From positions 744,001 to 808,000 of the forward strand of contig NZ_BBZB01000001.1 in the NCBI RefSeq assembly GCF_001269985.1: 64,000 bases of DNA, in the 5' to 3' direction. Source of the DNA: Pseudoalteromonas sp. '520P1 No. 423'. Lineage in GTDB: Bacteria; Pseudomonadota; Gammaproteobacteria; Enterobacterales; Alteromonadaceae. This document shows positions 40,451 through 48,774 of this stretch, piece after piece. Position 1 is the first letter of the stretch. Every line of letters starts with the position of its first letter. The notes under the pieces were generated by a model, which was not told the DNA's origin, did not search any database, and was given only the letters and a program-made list of their open reading frames with translations. The position numbers and the translations under genes were made by a program.

Positions 40451-41065
40451 ATGACAGCTAAAGATCACTGGGAAAATGTATATAGAACTAAATCATCTAA
40501 TGAGGTGAGCTGGTTTCAATCTCATAGTACTAAGTCACTTGAGCTTATAAATTCAATTGGTTTACCTTTATTTGCATCTTTGATAGATGTAGGAGGCGGT
40601 GCGTCAGTTTTAGTAGATGATTTGATTAAACTCGGTTACTCAAACGTAAATATTTTAGACATATCGCCTGCGGCATTAAAAACCTCTCAAAAACGCTTAG
40701 GAAATGCTTCAAAGCAAGTTAAATGGATTGAAGCAGACATTACAGAGGAAAGACTAAAAGCGCTTAAAATTGATTTATGGCATGACAGGGCAGTATTTCA
40801 TTTTTTGACTGAAAAGGATCAGCGCCAAAGATATATAGATAATTTAAATCATATATTAAATAAAGGCGGTCATGTGATCATTGCGACCTTTGCTGATGAT
40901 GGTCCGCAGAAGTGCAGTGGCCTAGATATTTGTCAGTATAATGAAAAATCCTTAGTATTAGAGTTAGGTGATAATTTCACTTTAGTCTCCCATCACAAAG
41001 AAACGCACCAAACACCTTTTTATACTAAGCAAAATTTTATTTATTGCCATTTTGTAAAAAATTAA
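40451..41065 (+). CDS. Class I SAM-dependent methyltransferase
   Basis: The 204-residue protein starts MTAKDHWENVYRTKSSNEVS, a pattern seen in a small-molecule methyltransferase group. The SAM-binding motif I is LIDVGGGASVLVDDLI, followed by the acidic end of strand two (NILDIS) and the run WHDRAVFHFLTEKDQRQRYI. The substrate cannot be inferred. It has no clear operon partner; str operon terminator lies upstream and a convergent GTPase gene downstream. Confidence 0.85.
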   Translation: MTAKDHWENVYRTKSSNEVSWFQSHSTKSLELINSIGLPLFASLIDVGGGASVLVDDLIKLGYSNVNILDISPAALKTSQKRLGNASKQVKWIEADITEERLKALKIDLWHDRAVFHFLTEKDQRQRYIDNLNHILNKGGHVIIATFADDGPQKCSGLDICQYNEKSLVLELGDNFTLVSHHKETHQTPFYTKQNFIYCHFVKN

Positions 41066-41079
41066 AATAAATTTCAGGC

Positions 41080-41108
41080 AAAAAAAAGCCAATCTAAAGA
41101 GATTGGCT
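41080..41108 (-). terminator. Terminator of the RbgA-type GTPase gene
   Basis: AGCCAATCT (41087-41095) and AGATTGGCT (41100-41108) form a 9-base-pair stem with a 4-base loop. On the minus strand it is followed by a run of seven T. It is about 125 bases past the gene end. Confidence 0.8.
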
Positions 41109-41232
41109 AAAGCATTAATTATTCATGCTACAAGTGAATTTTTACATCAGGGAGTAATCGTTCCAGGGAATAACGCTACTATAGCAATGCTTACCTGAAC
41201 CGAAACTTAACTCATTCCCTATTATAATAAAA

Positions 41233-42177
41233 TTAGCGTCTGTTTTTACGAGCGCGAGAGCGACGGGCAAGTTTTTCTTGCGCTTTAGCTTCTAATTGCG
41301 CAGCTTTTTTAACGCGCATTTCAGCTACAATCACTTCTTCTTCATCGCGCATCTTAGGTGTTTCCATGGTCACACGACCGATAATGCCATCTCTTAATTC
41401 ATTGATCAGAATTTCAGACATCTTATGGGTATCAACCTGGTTTCCTGAACGAATACAACCACGTTTTTTCCCTGCCATCTCAACAAACTCCCAGTCATTT
41501 TCTGGTAAATCTTCAATTTTATAGCGTTTTGTTAAAAGCTCAGGGTAAGAAGTTAATAAATATTCAGCAGTATAACTGGCTACTTCTTCATAATCATGGG
41601 CAGTATCTTTGATAGCACCTGTTGCGGCTAAGCGAAAGCCTGAATTCTCATTTTCAACTTTTGGCCATAACATGCCTGGTGTATCGTAAAGCATGATGCC
41701 TTCATCAATTTTAATACGTTGCTGTGCTTTAGTTACTGCTGGTTCATTACCTGTCTTAGCTACTATACGACCTGCTAATGTATTGATTAGCGTAGATTTA
41801 CCAACATTCGGAATACCCATAATCATGGCTTTAATTTGCTTGTCAGCGCCGACTTTTAGTGGTACTAACTTTTTACACAGATCAGTAATACGTTTTACTT
41901 CACCTGCTTTATTGGTATCTAAAGCTAAAGATTTAACACCCGTTTCTTGCTCTAAATAACTCATCCAGTCATTTGTTAACTTAGGATCTGCTAAATCGGC
42001 TTTATTCAGTATTTTAATTACAGGTTTATCACCTCGTAATTCACTGATCATTGGGTTTTCGCTGCTGTAAGGAATACGTGCGTCCAGTACTTCTATGATC
42101 ACGTCCATTTGTGGCATGATCTCACTTATTTCGTTACGGGCTTTATTCATATGCCCTGGGAACCACTGGATAGCCAT
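41233..42177 (-). CDS. Ribosome biogenesis GTPase, RbgA/YlqF family
   Basis: I start at the ATG at 42177 (MAIQWFPGHMNKARNEI), which has AGGAG about 7 bases upstream; the longer GTG start runs through that site. The 314-residue protein is a circularly permuted GTPase: G4 NKADL precedes G1 GIPNVGKSTLIN and G3 DTPG. The C-terminus is a basic RNA-binding tail (RRSRARKNRR). In Bacillus RbgA is needed for late 50S assembly; in gammaproteobacteria the role is less studied. It is divergent from yaeQ. Confidence 0.9.
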   Translation of the reverse strand: MAIQWFPGHMNKARNEISEIMPQMDVIIEVLDARIPYSSENPMISELRGDKPVIKILNKADLADPKLTNDWMSYLEQETGVKSLALDTNKAGEVKRITDLCKKLVPLKVGADKQIKAMIMGIPNVGKSTLINTLAGRIVAKTGNEPAVTKAQQRIKIDEGIMLYDTPGMLWPKVENENSGFRLAATGAIKDTAHDYEEVASYTAEYLLTSYPELLTKRYKIEDLPENDWEFVEMAGKKRGCIRSGNQVDTHKMSEILINELRDGIIGRVTMETPKMRDEEEVIVAEMRVKKAAQLEAKAQEKLARRSRARKNRR

Positions 42178-42295
42178 TTGTTTACTCCTCACTTTAAATT
42201 CAGATTGTATTTTAACTGGCGATAGTGTCTTGAGCCAACATTATTCAGGTATACTGGCACAAATTTTTTTAATTCTCTTTTTTAAGGTACTTAAA

Positions 42296-42832
42296 GTGGC
42301 ACTTAAAGCAACAATTCTCAAAGTAAAACTATCACTAAGCGATATGGATAGACATGTTTATCAAGATTTTAGTTTTACTGTTGCCCAGCATCCATCTGAA
42401 ACAGATCAGCGTTTGATGGTGCGTATTTTAACTTTTGCTTTAAATGCCTGTGAAGGATTAGAGTTTACTAAAGGGTTATGTGAAGAAGATGAACCAGAGC
42501 TTTGGCATGTAAATTACTCTGAAGAAATAGAGTTATGGATCGATTTAGGTTTACCTGATGAAAAACGAGTTAAAAAAGCCAGTAACCGTTCTAAAAAAGT
42601 ACGTGTTTATTCGTATGGTGAAGGTGCACAAGATATTTGGTGGCAAAAAAATGCTCAAAAGTTAAATAAAATTGATAATTTAGAAGTATTCAGCTTACCG
42701 TTTATAACAACGCAAGCGTTAGCTGGCATGATCAGTCGAGGCATGCAATTATCTGTGACAGTTCAAGATGGTCAGGTATGGTTTACTGATGAAAATAACA
42801 GTGTTTTACTAGAACCAATTCAACTGAAATAG
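42296..42832 (+). CDS. yaeQ: YaeQ family protein
   Basis: The gene starts at a GTG at 42296 (MALKATILKVKLSLSDMDRH), with AAGG 8 bases before; the frame remains open upstream into the GTPase gene but that part is not YaeQ. The 178-residue product carries the family runs HPSETDQRLMVRIL, FTKGLCEEDEPELW and ELWIDLGLPDEKRVKKA. YaeQ has a PD-(D/E)XK nuclease-like fold; its function is unknown. It was once linked to RfaH suppression, which later work did not support. Confidence 0.9.
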   Translation: MALKATILKVKLSLSDMDRHVYQDFSFTVAQHPSETDQRLMVRILTFALNACEGLEFTKGLCEEDEPELWHVNYSEEIELWIDLGLPDEKRVKKASNRSKKVRVYSYGEGAQDIWWQKNAQKLNKIDNLEVFSLPFITTQALAGMISRGMQLSVTVQDGQVWFTDENNSVLLEPIQLK

Positions 42833-42936
42833 TACTTTGATTACAAAATAATTTCAAAAAATTACATTTGTTCAGTTTTGATTCAGCGCAGATCCGCTTT
42901 TATATAGGTAGACAAACATAAAAGCGGAATACAAAA

Positions 42937-43968
42937 ATGCGTTTATTTACAGTTACATTATTAATAGCAGTTTTGAGCAGTTTTACTTCATCGGCTGAAA
43001 TACTTACTAAAACTTCCTCTAGTATTAAAGTTCAGCAATCTGTAAAAAAGCAGAATGCAGTTAAAAGTGCAGCAAAAAGTACAGTTAAGAATAAAGTTAA
43101 AAGCACAGTTAAAAACTCAGTTATGAATCATCAAGAGACAATTTGGTTTTATGATGTAACGAGTGAGGCATACCAAGATTTAGATCAAGATGGCTATTTT
43201 CAAAATTTAACCTTAAATTTTGATTTAGATACGGATTATTCAAGTTTAGATGTATTTGTTGATATCGCATTTATAAATCAAAACGGTATCTCAGAGCTTG
43301 TATATACATCTGATTTATTTACCTTAAATGGTGATTCAGATAAAGATAACCAGCAGTTTGATTTTCAGTTTTTTGATTTATGGCCTACCGATTATTATCA
43401 AGTTTATATTACAGTACGTGATGCTTACTCTTCAGAGGTTTATTTAACGGCTAATAATACTGATTTTTATGCATTAGCAGATTTACCGTTAGAAGGCAGT
43501 GTGTACGATCAAGATAATGAATTATCAATTTATTCACTTGCAATTCAATACTATCAAGATGCAGATAATGATCAGTATTATGAAAATTTTACTTTAGCGA
43601 TTGATGCGGATACCACATATGGCTATCAGAATGTTGTTGCTGATATTTTAATTGATGGCCAATTATTTTATTCAAGTAATGCTTTTACTATTTATGCAGA
43701 TTCAACAGAAGATAAACAATATTTTGATATCAATTTACAATCAGGTTTTGTGAGCAGTTATTATAATATTGAAGTTATTTTACGAGATGCTGATTACGGA
43801 CATGAATTACATTATATAAATTCTAATTCATGGGCGAATTTATCAGGTCTTGCATTAGAGTCTAAAGAGTATGTACAAGAAGAGTATGTTGAAGTGGTAC
43901 ATAGCTCAGGTTCGGTGGCATATATATTATTAACTTTAGTTGGATTTGCATTTTATCGCCGCAAGTAA
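42937..43968 (+). CDS. Choice-of-anchor H surface protein with GlyGly-CTERM-type tail
   Basis: The 343-residue protein has a signal peptide (cleaved near SSA|EI), a low-complexity Lys/Ser/Val region (about 35-62, KSTVKNKVKSTVKN), two homologous beta-rich repeats and a C-terminal sorting tail. The repeats begin YQDLDQDGYFQNLTLNFDLD (about 78) and YYQDADNDQYYENFTLAIDA (about 206), each with an acidic, possibly calcium-binding loop. The tail GSVAYILLTLVGFAFYRRK (hydrophobic helix plus basic end) fits proteins processed by a rhombosortase after type II secretion. Function is unknown. It stands alone. Confidence 0.8.
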   Translation: MRLFTVTLLIAVLSSFTSSAEILTKTSSSIKVQQSVKKQNAVKSAAKSTVKNKVKSTVKNSVMNHQETIWFYDVTSEAYQDLDQDGYFQNLTLNFDLDTDYSSLDVFVDIAFINQNGISELVYTSDLFTLNGDSDKDNQQFDFQFFDLWPTDYYQVYITVRDAYSSEVYLTANNTDFYALADLPLEGSVYDQDNELSIYSLAIQYYQDADNDQYYENFTLAIDADTTYGYQNVVADILIDGQLFYSSNAFTIYADSTEDKQYFDINLQSGFVSSYYNIEVILRDADYGHELHYINSNSWANLSGLALESKEYVQEEYVEVVHSSGSVAYILLTLVGFAFYRRK

Positions 43969-44030
43969 GATGACATAAGATTATTGAGCCTCTAAACTCA
44001 AATAGAGATTGATAAGGACATAGTATTAAT

Positions 44031-44672
44031 TTGAATATACATACAGAAATAAACCAGCAAGTGAATGAGGTTTCAGATATACAAGTCATTGTATTACATG
44101 GCTTGTATATGTCAGGTTTTGTGATGAAACCTTTATGTCACCGACTAGCAAAATCAGGCGTTAACATATTAAACCTAACTTATAAAAGCCGTGATCCTGA
44201 TAGTAAACAAATTTTTAACCAGTTGGATGATTTTATTGCCGATAAACCAACGGTGTTAGTTTGTCATTCATTAGGCGGTTTAATTGCGAGGGCGTATTTA
44301 GAGAACAATTCTGAATCATCGCAATTTATTACTAAAGTGATTACCTTAGGTACGCCGCACAAAGGTAGTAGTATTGCTAAGCAAATGCATGAAAAGGGTT
44401 TAGATAAACTACTTAAAAATAGCGTGGAGTATTTACTATCTCCTAATAACGACTGGCCTTTTAAAGCGAAATTATACAGTATTGCTGGAGACTTACCTTT
44501 AGGTTTGATGCCGATACTTGAAAGAGGCAGTGAATCAGATGGTACGGTATTATTAGATGAAACTAAACTAATGGGCATGGCTGAGCATAAAGTCTTTCAC
44601 CTAAGCCATACAAGCCTGATTTACTCTCGCCAAGTAGTGAGTTATATACAAGATATTTTATTATCAGAATAA
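44031..44672 (+). CDS. Alpha/beta hydrolase (lipase/esterase-like)
   Basis: The 213-residue protein has an oxyanion-hole region VIVLHGLYMSGFVM, nucleophile elbow CHSLGG (Ser near residue 84), and the run TLGTPHKGSSIA, typical of PGAP1-like or triacylglycerol lipase type folds. The acid is probably the Asp in SESDGTV and the histidine in LSHTSLIYS. No signal peptide is visible, so it is probably cytoplasmic. The start TTG at 44031 is uncertain: AAGG lies about 14 bases upstream. The substrate is unknown. Confidence 0.8.
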   Translation: MNIHTEINQQVNEVSDIQVIVLHGLYMSGFVMKPLCHRLAKSGVNILNLTYKSRDPDSKQIFNQLDDFIADKPTVLVCHSLGGLIARAYLENNSESSQFITKVITLGTPHKGSSIAKQMHEKGLDKLLKNSVEYLLSPNNDWPFKAKLYSIAGDLPLGLMPILERGSESDGTVLLDETKLMGMAEHKVFHLSHTSLIYSRQVVSYIQDILLSE

Positions 44673-44723
44673 AACTTGTAAAAACTCGGTCAAGTAAGTC
44701 AGTTATTATTGAATCGAGTTATT

Positions 44724-45563
44724 ATGAAAAATCTCATATCACATCAAAAAGCCATATTAATATTATTATTAACCTCATTTATTTTAATGGGGCTAAGTAC
44801 TTATTTAATTGGTGACCACAAATCCATTAGCTTTACTGCTGATTTTTATAGTCTTAATGGGATATTGTCAAATACAGTATTTGTTTTAATGGCTGCAATT
44901 GTTTTTATTGTTGGTGCCGTTTTATCTTTTTCTGCTTTAAATAATCAAAAAGTAACAAACTACTTAGGTTATTTACTGATCTTAATGAGCTTAGTGCCTT
45001 TAATTACTTTGTTAAGTGATGAAGTGTGGATTGCCTCGTTAGGAGACTTTCCCGCAATAGGGTCAGGGCAAGGCATCATTAAATATTTTGCGTTATTTGC
45101 TATCGGGCTTTATTTAATTAAACCTGAAAAGCTTTCTAAGCAGCAGCTGATATGGTTTAACTTTTTACCTGTTGCTTTGGTATATATCTGGATTGGTGGC
45201 ATGAAGTTTACTTTATTTGAAGCGCAAGGTATTGAGGCTTTGGTTAAAAGTTCTTTTCTAATGTCGTGGTTATATCGCTTCTTTGATGTGCAAATGACTT
45301 CAAATTTAATTGGCATATATGATTTAGTAATAACACTATTATTAGCTATAAGCTTATATACCAAGCGATACCTAGTGTTTAGTTTATTATTAGCAAGTAC
45401 AGTATTTTTAGTGACACAAACATTCTTATTAACATTTAGCGGTTCTTTATCGGCATCGACCCTACTAACTGGTACTGGGCAATTTATTATTAAAGACCTG
45501 TGGTTTATCGTTAATCTAATTATTATTCACCAGCTTAGTAGCGCATCAAACACTATAAAATAA
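44724..45563 (+). CDS. DUF417 family membrane protein (YkgB/RclC-like)
   Basis: I start at the ATG at 44724 (MKNLISHQKAILILLL); a TTG 15 bases earlier is less likely. The 279-residue protein has about seven hydrophobic segments. The run YIWIGGMKFTLFEAQGIEAL followed by SFLMSWLYRFFDVQ is the DUF417 signature, as in E. coli YkgB and RclC. RclC is needed for resistance to reactive chlorine; the biochemical role is unknown. A 10-base inverted repeat follows the gene (TCGTGGCTTT / AAAGCCACGA, 45573-45606), next to the operator of the downstream regulator. Confidence 0.8.
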   Translation: MKNLISHQKAILILLLTSFILMGLSTYLIGDHKSISFTADFYSLNGILSNTVFVLMAAIVFIVGAVLSFSALNNQKVTNYLGYLLILMSLVPLITLLSDEVWIASLGDFPAIGSGQGIIKYFALFAIGLYLIKPEKLSKQQLIWFNFLPVALVYIWIGGMKFTLFEAQGIEALVKSSFLMSWLYRFFDVQMTSNLIGIYDLVITLLLAISLYTKRYLVFSLLLASTVFLVTQTFLLTFSGSLSASTLLTGTGQFIIKDLWFIVNLIIIHQLSSASNTIK

Positions 45564-45601
45564 CATTGTATTTCGTGGCTTTTATCACTCATAATTAAAG
45601 C

Positions 45602-45616
45602 CACGATATATCGCGC
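45602..45616. promoter_or_regulatory. Candidate operator 1 of the PAS-sigma54 regulator
   Basis: CACGATATATCGCGC contains the perfect palindrome CGATATATCG. It lies 16 bases before the regulator start codon and is preceded by TAATTAAAGC. The same two blocks recur right after the regulator gene, which suggests autoregulation. Confidence 0.65.
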
Positions 45617-45632
45617 AATGGAATAAACAATA

Positions 45633-47057
45633 GTGGCACACCCAATAAAGCAATTTTTAGCAGACTCTGAATTATTACTAAACGCCGTAGGTGAAGGTAT
45701 TTATGGTTTTGATTTAGATGGCAATGCGGTATTTATTAATCCAGCAGCTGAACGTATGACAGGCTGGAAAGCAAAGCATTTATTGGGTAAAAACATCCAT
45801 AAATATCATCATCATAGTCATGCTGATGGCAGTGATTATCCAGCAGAAGAATGTAATATCTATAATACAATGCGCGATGGTATTGAACGCAAAATTACCC
45901 ATGAAGTCTTTTGGCGTCAAGATGGCACGAGTTTTCCTGTTGAATATACATCTACACCGGTTCATAAGGATGGCAAGTTAATAGGTGCAGTTGCAGTATT
46001 TAGAGATGTAAGCCAGCAAAGGGAAACAGATCAGGCGTTACGCGATGCATTAAAAACAGTACAACAACTTACGGAAAAACTCCAAGCTGAAAATACTTAC
46101 TTACAAGCTGAGATTAATGAAGGTTGGGCTGATTCTGGTTTAGTTGGTAAAACTGATTGTTTTAAACAAATGTTGTCGCAAATAGAGTTAGTAGGGCAAA
46201 CAGATAGTACAGTATTAATTTTAGGTGAAAATGGCACAGGTAAAGAAGTCATCGCTAGAAATTTACACCAGTTAAGCGCTCGATGCCACTCTCCATTAGT
46301 AAAAGTAAATTGCGCGGCATTTACTGCAAGTTTATTAGAGTCAGAGTTATTCGGTTATGAAAAAGGTGCTTTCACAGGGGCAAATGAAATACGTAAAGGA
46401 CGTTTTGAGCTGGCACATAAAGGGACTTTATTTTTAGATGAAGTTGGCGAGCTGCCGTTAGAGGCGCAAAGTAAACTTTTGCGGGTTTTGCAAGAAAGAG
46501 AATTTGAACGAGTGGGCGGTAATCAAACTATTGCTGTTGATATTCGTATTATTGCTGCTACTAATCAAAATTTACTCAAAATGGTTGAACAAGGTAAGTT
46601 TAGAATGGACCTATATTACCGTCTTAATGTTTTTCCGATTGAGGTGCCTGCATTAAGACAACGTATTGAAGACATTCCTGCTTTAGCTAAAAGCATATTA
46701 CATCAATTAAATCAAAAACTGCATAAACAAGTCGAGGGTATTAATAATCGCAGTTTAGATAAATTAATGCGTTATAACTGGCCGGGTAACATTCGTGAAT
46801 TACAAAATATCCTAGAAAGAGAAATGATTTTATCTACAGGTAAAATTCTGCATATTAAACAAAACTTTAATATCAGTAAAAACGTGCCAAACATTACAAA
46901 AGTACCACTAGCTGAAATTGAAAAACGCTATATTTTAGAAGTATTAAGTGAATGTCGTTGGCGTATAGGCGGTGAACAAGGTGCAGCTCAAATATTGGGT
47001 ATGCCAGATAGTACTTTGAGATCTCGAATGAAAAAATTAAATATAAGTCGTAATTAA
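45633..47057 (+). CDS. PAS-AAA+-Fis sigma54-dependent transcription activator
   Basis: The 474-residue protein has an N-terminal PAS domain (about 10-130) with a His/Cys-rich segment (KYHHHSHADG at about 57-66 and Cys74), a coiled-coil linker (about 128-162), and an AAA+ domain. The latter shows Walker A GENGTGKE (198-205), the sigma54-contacting loop GAFTGA (245-250), Walker B TLFLDE (265-270) and the arginine-finger region FRMDLYYRL (323-331). A Fis-type helix-turn-helix is at about 448-467. All parts needed for activation are present. No receiver domain is seen, so the PAS domain probably senses the signal directly. Repeated palindromes flank the gene and a sigma54-like promoter precedes ccoG. 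Confidence 0.92.
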   Translation: MAHPIKQFLADSELLLNAVGEGIYGFDLDGNAVFINPAAERMTGWKAKHLLGKNIHKYHHHSHADGSDYPAEECNIYNTMRDGIERKITHEVFWRQDGTSFPVEYTSTPVHKDGKLIGAVAVFRDVSQQRETDQALRDALKTVQQLTEKLQAENTYLQAEINEGWADSGLVGKTDCFKQMLSQIELVGQTDSTVLILGENGTGKEVIARNLHQLSARCHSPLVKVNCAAFTASLLESELFGYEKGAFTGANEIRKGRFELAHKGTLFLDEVGELPLEAQSKLLRVLQEREFERVGGNQTIAVDIRIIAATNQNLLKMVEQGKFRMDLYYRLNVFPIEVPALRQRIEDIPALAKSILHQLNQKLHKQVEGINNRSLDKLMRYNWPGNIRELQNILEREMILSTGKILHIKQNFNISKNVPNITKVPLAEIEKRYILEVLSECRWRIGGEQGAAQILGMPDSTLRSRMKKLNISRN

Positions 47058-47058
47058 A

Positions 47059-47073
47059 GCGCGATATATCGTG
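47059..47073. promoter_or_regulatory. Candidate enhancer site 1 upstream of ccoG
   Basis: GCGCGATATATCGTG is the exact reverse complement of the site at 45602-45616. It lies about 95 bases upstream of the -24 element of the ccoG promoter, a normal enhancer distance. Confidence 0.7.
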
Positions 47074-47079
47074 TGTATG

Positions 47080-47091
47080 TGATATGTCGTG
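47080..47091. promoter_or_regulatory. Candidate enhancer site 2 upstream of ccoG
   Basis: TGATATGTCGTG repeats the right part of site 1 (GATATATCGTG) with one change. The two centres are 18 bases apart, which would suit cooperative binding. Confidence 0.5.
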
Positions 47092-47153
47092 TTTTCTTTA
47101 ATTTAACATTAGATTTATTTTAAATTAAATCAATGGCTTATAATGTCATCTTC

Positions 47154-47170
47154 TTGGCTCGATATTTGAT
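47154..47170 (+). promoter_or_regulatory. Candidate sigma54 (-24/-12) promoter of ccoG
   Basis: TTGGCTCGATATTTGAT matches the sigma54 pattern TTGGCACG-N4-TTGCT at all defined positions except A to T in the -24 block and C to A at -12. The GG-N10-G spacing is correct. Transcription would start near 47180. Confidence 0.6.
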
Positions 47171-47206
47171 TATAACTAAGTGAATCCGTCACTGAGTTGT
47201 AGCAAT

Positions 47207-48589
47207 ATGAAATTCGATATTAAAGAAGAAGATATGATCATCAAGCCCTATAAAACCGATGGGCCGATCTATGTCAGAGAACAAAAAGGATACTTTCAAA
47301 AAATTCGCAGAGTTATGGGTTGGATACTCATGCTTAGCTTCATCCTGATCCCTTTTATTCAATATAATGGTCAGCAAGCCGTTTTATTAGATGTTGCTCA
47401 GCAGCAGTTCCGTATCTTTGGTGTCACTTATTGGCCGCAAGATTTCATGATCTTAGCTTGTCTATTTATGGGGGCTGCTTTTGCTTTATTTTTTATCACG
47501 GTTTGGTTAGGTCGTGTTTGGTGTGGCTATATGTGTCCGCAAACAATTTGGACTTTAGCATTTATTTGGGTGGAGCATAAAATTGAAGGCACACGTAATC
47601 AGAGGATCAAATTAGATAAATCTCCTTGGTCAGTAAGTAAAGTTAGTAAAAAATTCGCTAAGCATAGTATTTGGCTAATTTTATCTCTATTCACAGCAAC
47701 AACTTTTATGTCGTATTTTATTCCTGCTACTGATTTGTATAGTGAAATGTTGTCACTTGAATGGTCTGGTATCACCAGTGGTTGGGTATTTTTATTTGCT
47801 ATTTGTACTTATGGCAATGCGGGTTGGTTAAGAGAAAAAATGTGCATATACATGTGCCCATATTCTCGTTTCCAAGCGGTCATGTTTGATAAAGATACTT
47901 TAATTGTTGCTTACGATACAGCACGAGGCGAAAACAGAGGCCGCCGTAAACGTAAAGATGACCCTAAAAAACTTGGTTTAGGTGACTGTGTTGACTGTAA
48001 CTTATGTGTAGAGGTATGTCCGGCAGGTATCGATATTCGTAATGGTATGCAGTATGAGTGTATTAACTGTGGTTTATGTATTGATGCATGTGACGATACG
48101 ATGGATAAATTTGGTTATGAAAAAGGTTTAATTAAATATACCAGTGAGCATGCACTATCTGGTAAAAGCGTCAATAAATTTAGGTTGAAGCTTGTCGGTT
48201 ATGGTGTATTGACAGTTTTATTATTTGTACTTATGGGTTTGTGGGCATTTAACCGTGTACCGTTAGAAACCTCTATATTAAGAGATCGTAATGCACTTTA
48301 CCGTGTTAATTATGAAGGTTTAGTTGAGAATACTTATACTTTAAGAATTATAAACAAAACACAAAAACCACTGCACTTTAATATTACATCAGACGGTGTA
48401 TTAGGTGGCATACTCGATGTATCAAAAGACATTAAAATTGGTTCAGGGTTGATGCATCGAGTCCCTGTCACCATCACCGCTGACGGATATGATATTAAAA
48501 AGAAAATAACAGATGTGAATTTTACAATTCAATCGGTAGAAAACCCAGATATTAAGCTAGTTAAAACATCTCGGTTTTATAAAAACTAA
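47207..48589 (+). CDS. ccoG: Cytochrome c oxidase accessory protein CcoG (FixG/RdxA family)
   Basis: I place the start at the ATG at 47207 (MKFDIKEEDMIIKPY); an upstream GTG at 47180 would sit at the predicted transcription start. The protein has about 460 residues, several membrane segments, cysteine motifs CGYMCPQTIW and CIYMCPYSRF, and two [4Fe-4S] ferredoxin motifs (CVDCNLCVEVCP and CINCGLCIDAC). The C-terminal part is an Ig-like FixG domain. CcoG helps assemble cbb3 oxidase and has been described as a Cu(II) reductase. It usually lies next to ccoNOPQ or ccoIS; here it stands alone behind its own sigma54 activator. Confidence 0.92.
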   Translation: MKFDIKEEDMIIKPYKTDGPIYVREQKGYFQKIRRVMGWILMLSFILIPFIQYNGQQAVLLDVAQQQFRIFGVTYWPQDFMILACLFMGAAFALFFITVWLGRVWCGYMCPQTIWTLAFIWVEHKIEGTRNQRIKLDKSPWSVSKVSKKFAKHSIWLILSLFTATTFMSYFIPATDLYSEMLSLEWSGITSGWVFLFAICTYGNAGWLREKMCIYMCPYSRFQAVMFDKDTLIVAYDTARGENRGRRKRKDDPKKLGLGDCVDCNLCVEVCPAGIDIRNGMQYECINCGLCIDACDDTMDKFGYEKGLIKYTSEHALSGKSVNKFRLKLVGYGVLTVLLFVLMGLWAFNRVPLETSILRDRNALYRVNYEGLVENTYTLRIINKTQKPLHFNITSDGVLGGILDVSKDIKIGSGLMHRVPVTITADGYDIKKKITDVNFTIQSVENPDIKLVKTSRFYKN

Positions 48590-48632
48590 CACTTTATATT
48601 ACAGGTAATTAAACCCAACTTATCTTGTAACC

Positions 48633-48669
48633 ATAACCCACTTATCTAAAAATAAGTGGGTTATTTTTT
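48633..48669 (+). terminator. Terminator of ccoG
   Basis: ATAACCCACTTAT (48633-48645) and ATAAGTGGGTTAT (48652-48664) form a 13-base-pair perfect stem with a 6-base loop, then a T-run. Confidence 0.9.
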
Positions 48670-48774
48670 ATTTCATCATAAAACCATCAGCTTTTTATCA
48701 TCTAAAAATCAATTTAATAGCAGTGACTTAAAGGATAGTAACTTTGAATTTTATATTAAATAATTGAGAGTACT

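Noticed and set aside
42095..42295. Upstream extension of yaeQ into the GTPase gene
   Set aside because: The extra residues have no similarity to YaeQ and overlap a real gene on the other strand; GTG at 42296 gives the family start.
45634..45639. TGGCAC as a sigma54 -24 element for the PAS regulator
   Set aside because: It overlaps the GTG start codon and has no TTGC at the right distance.
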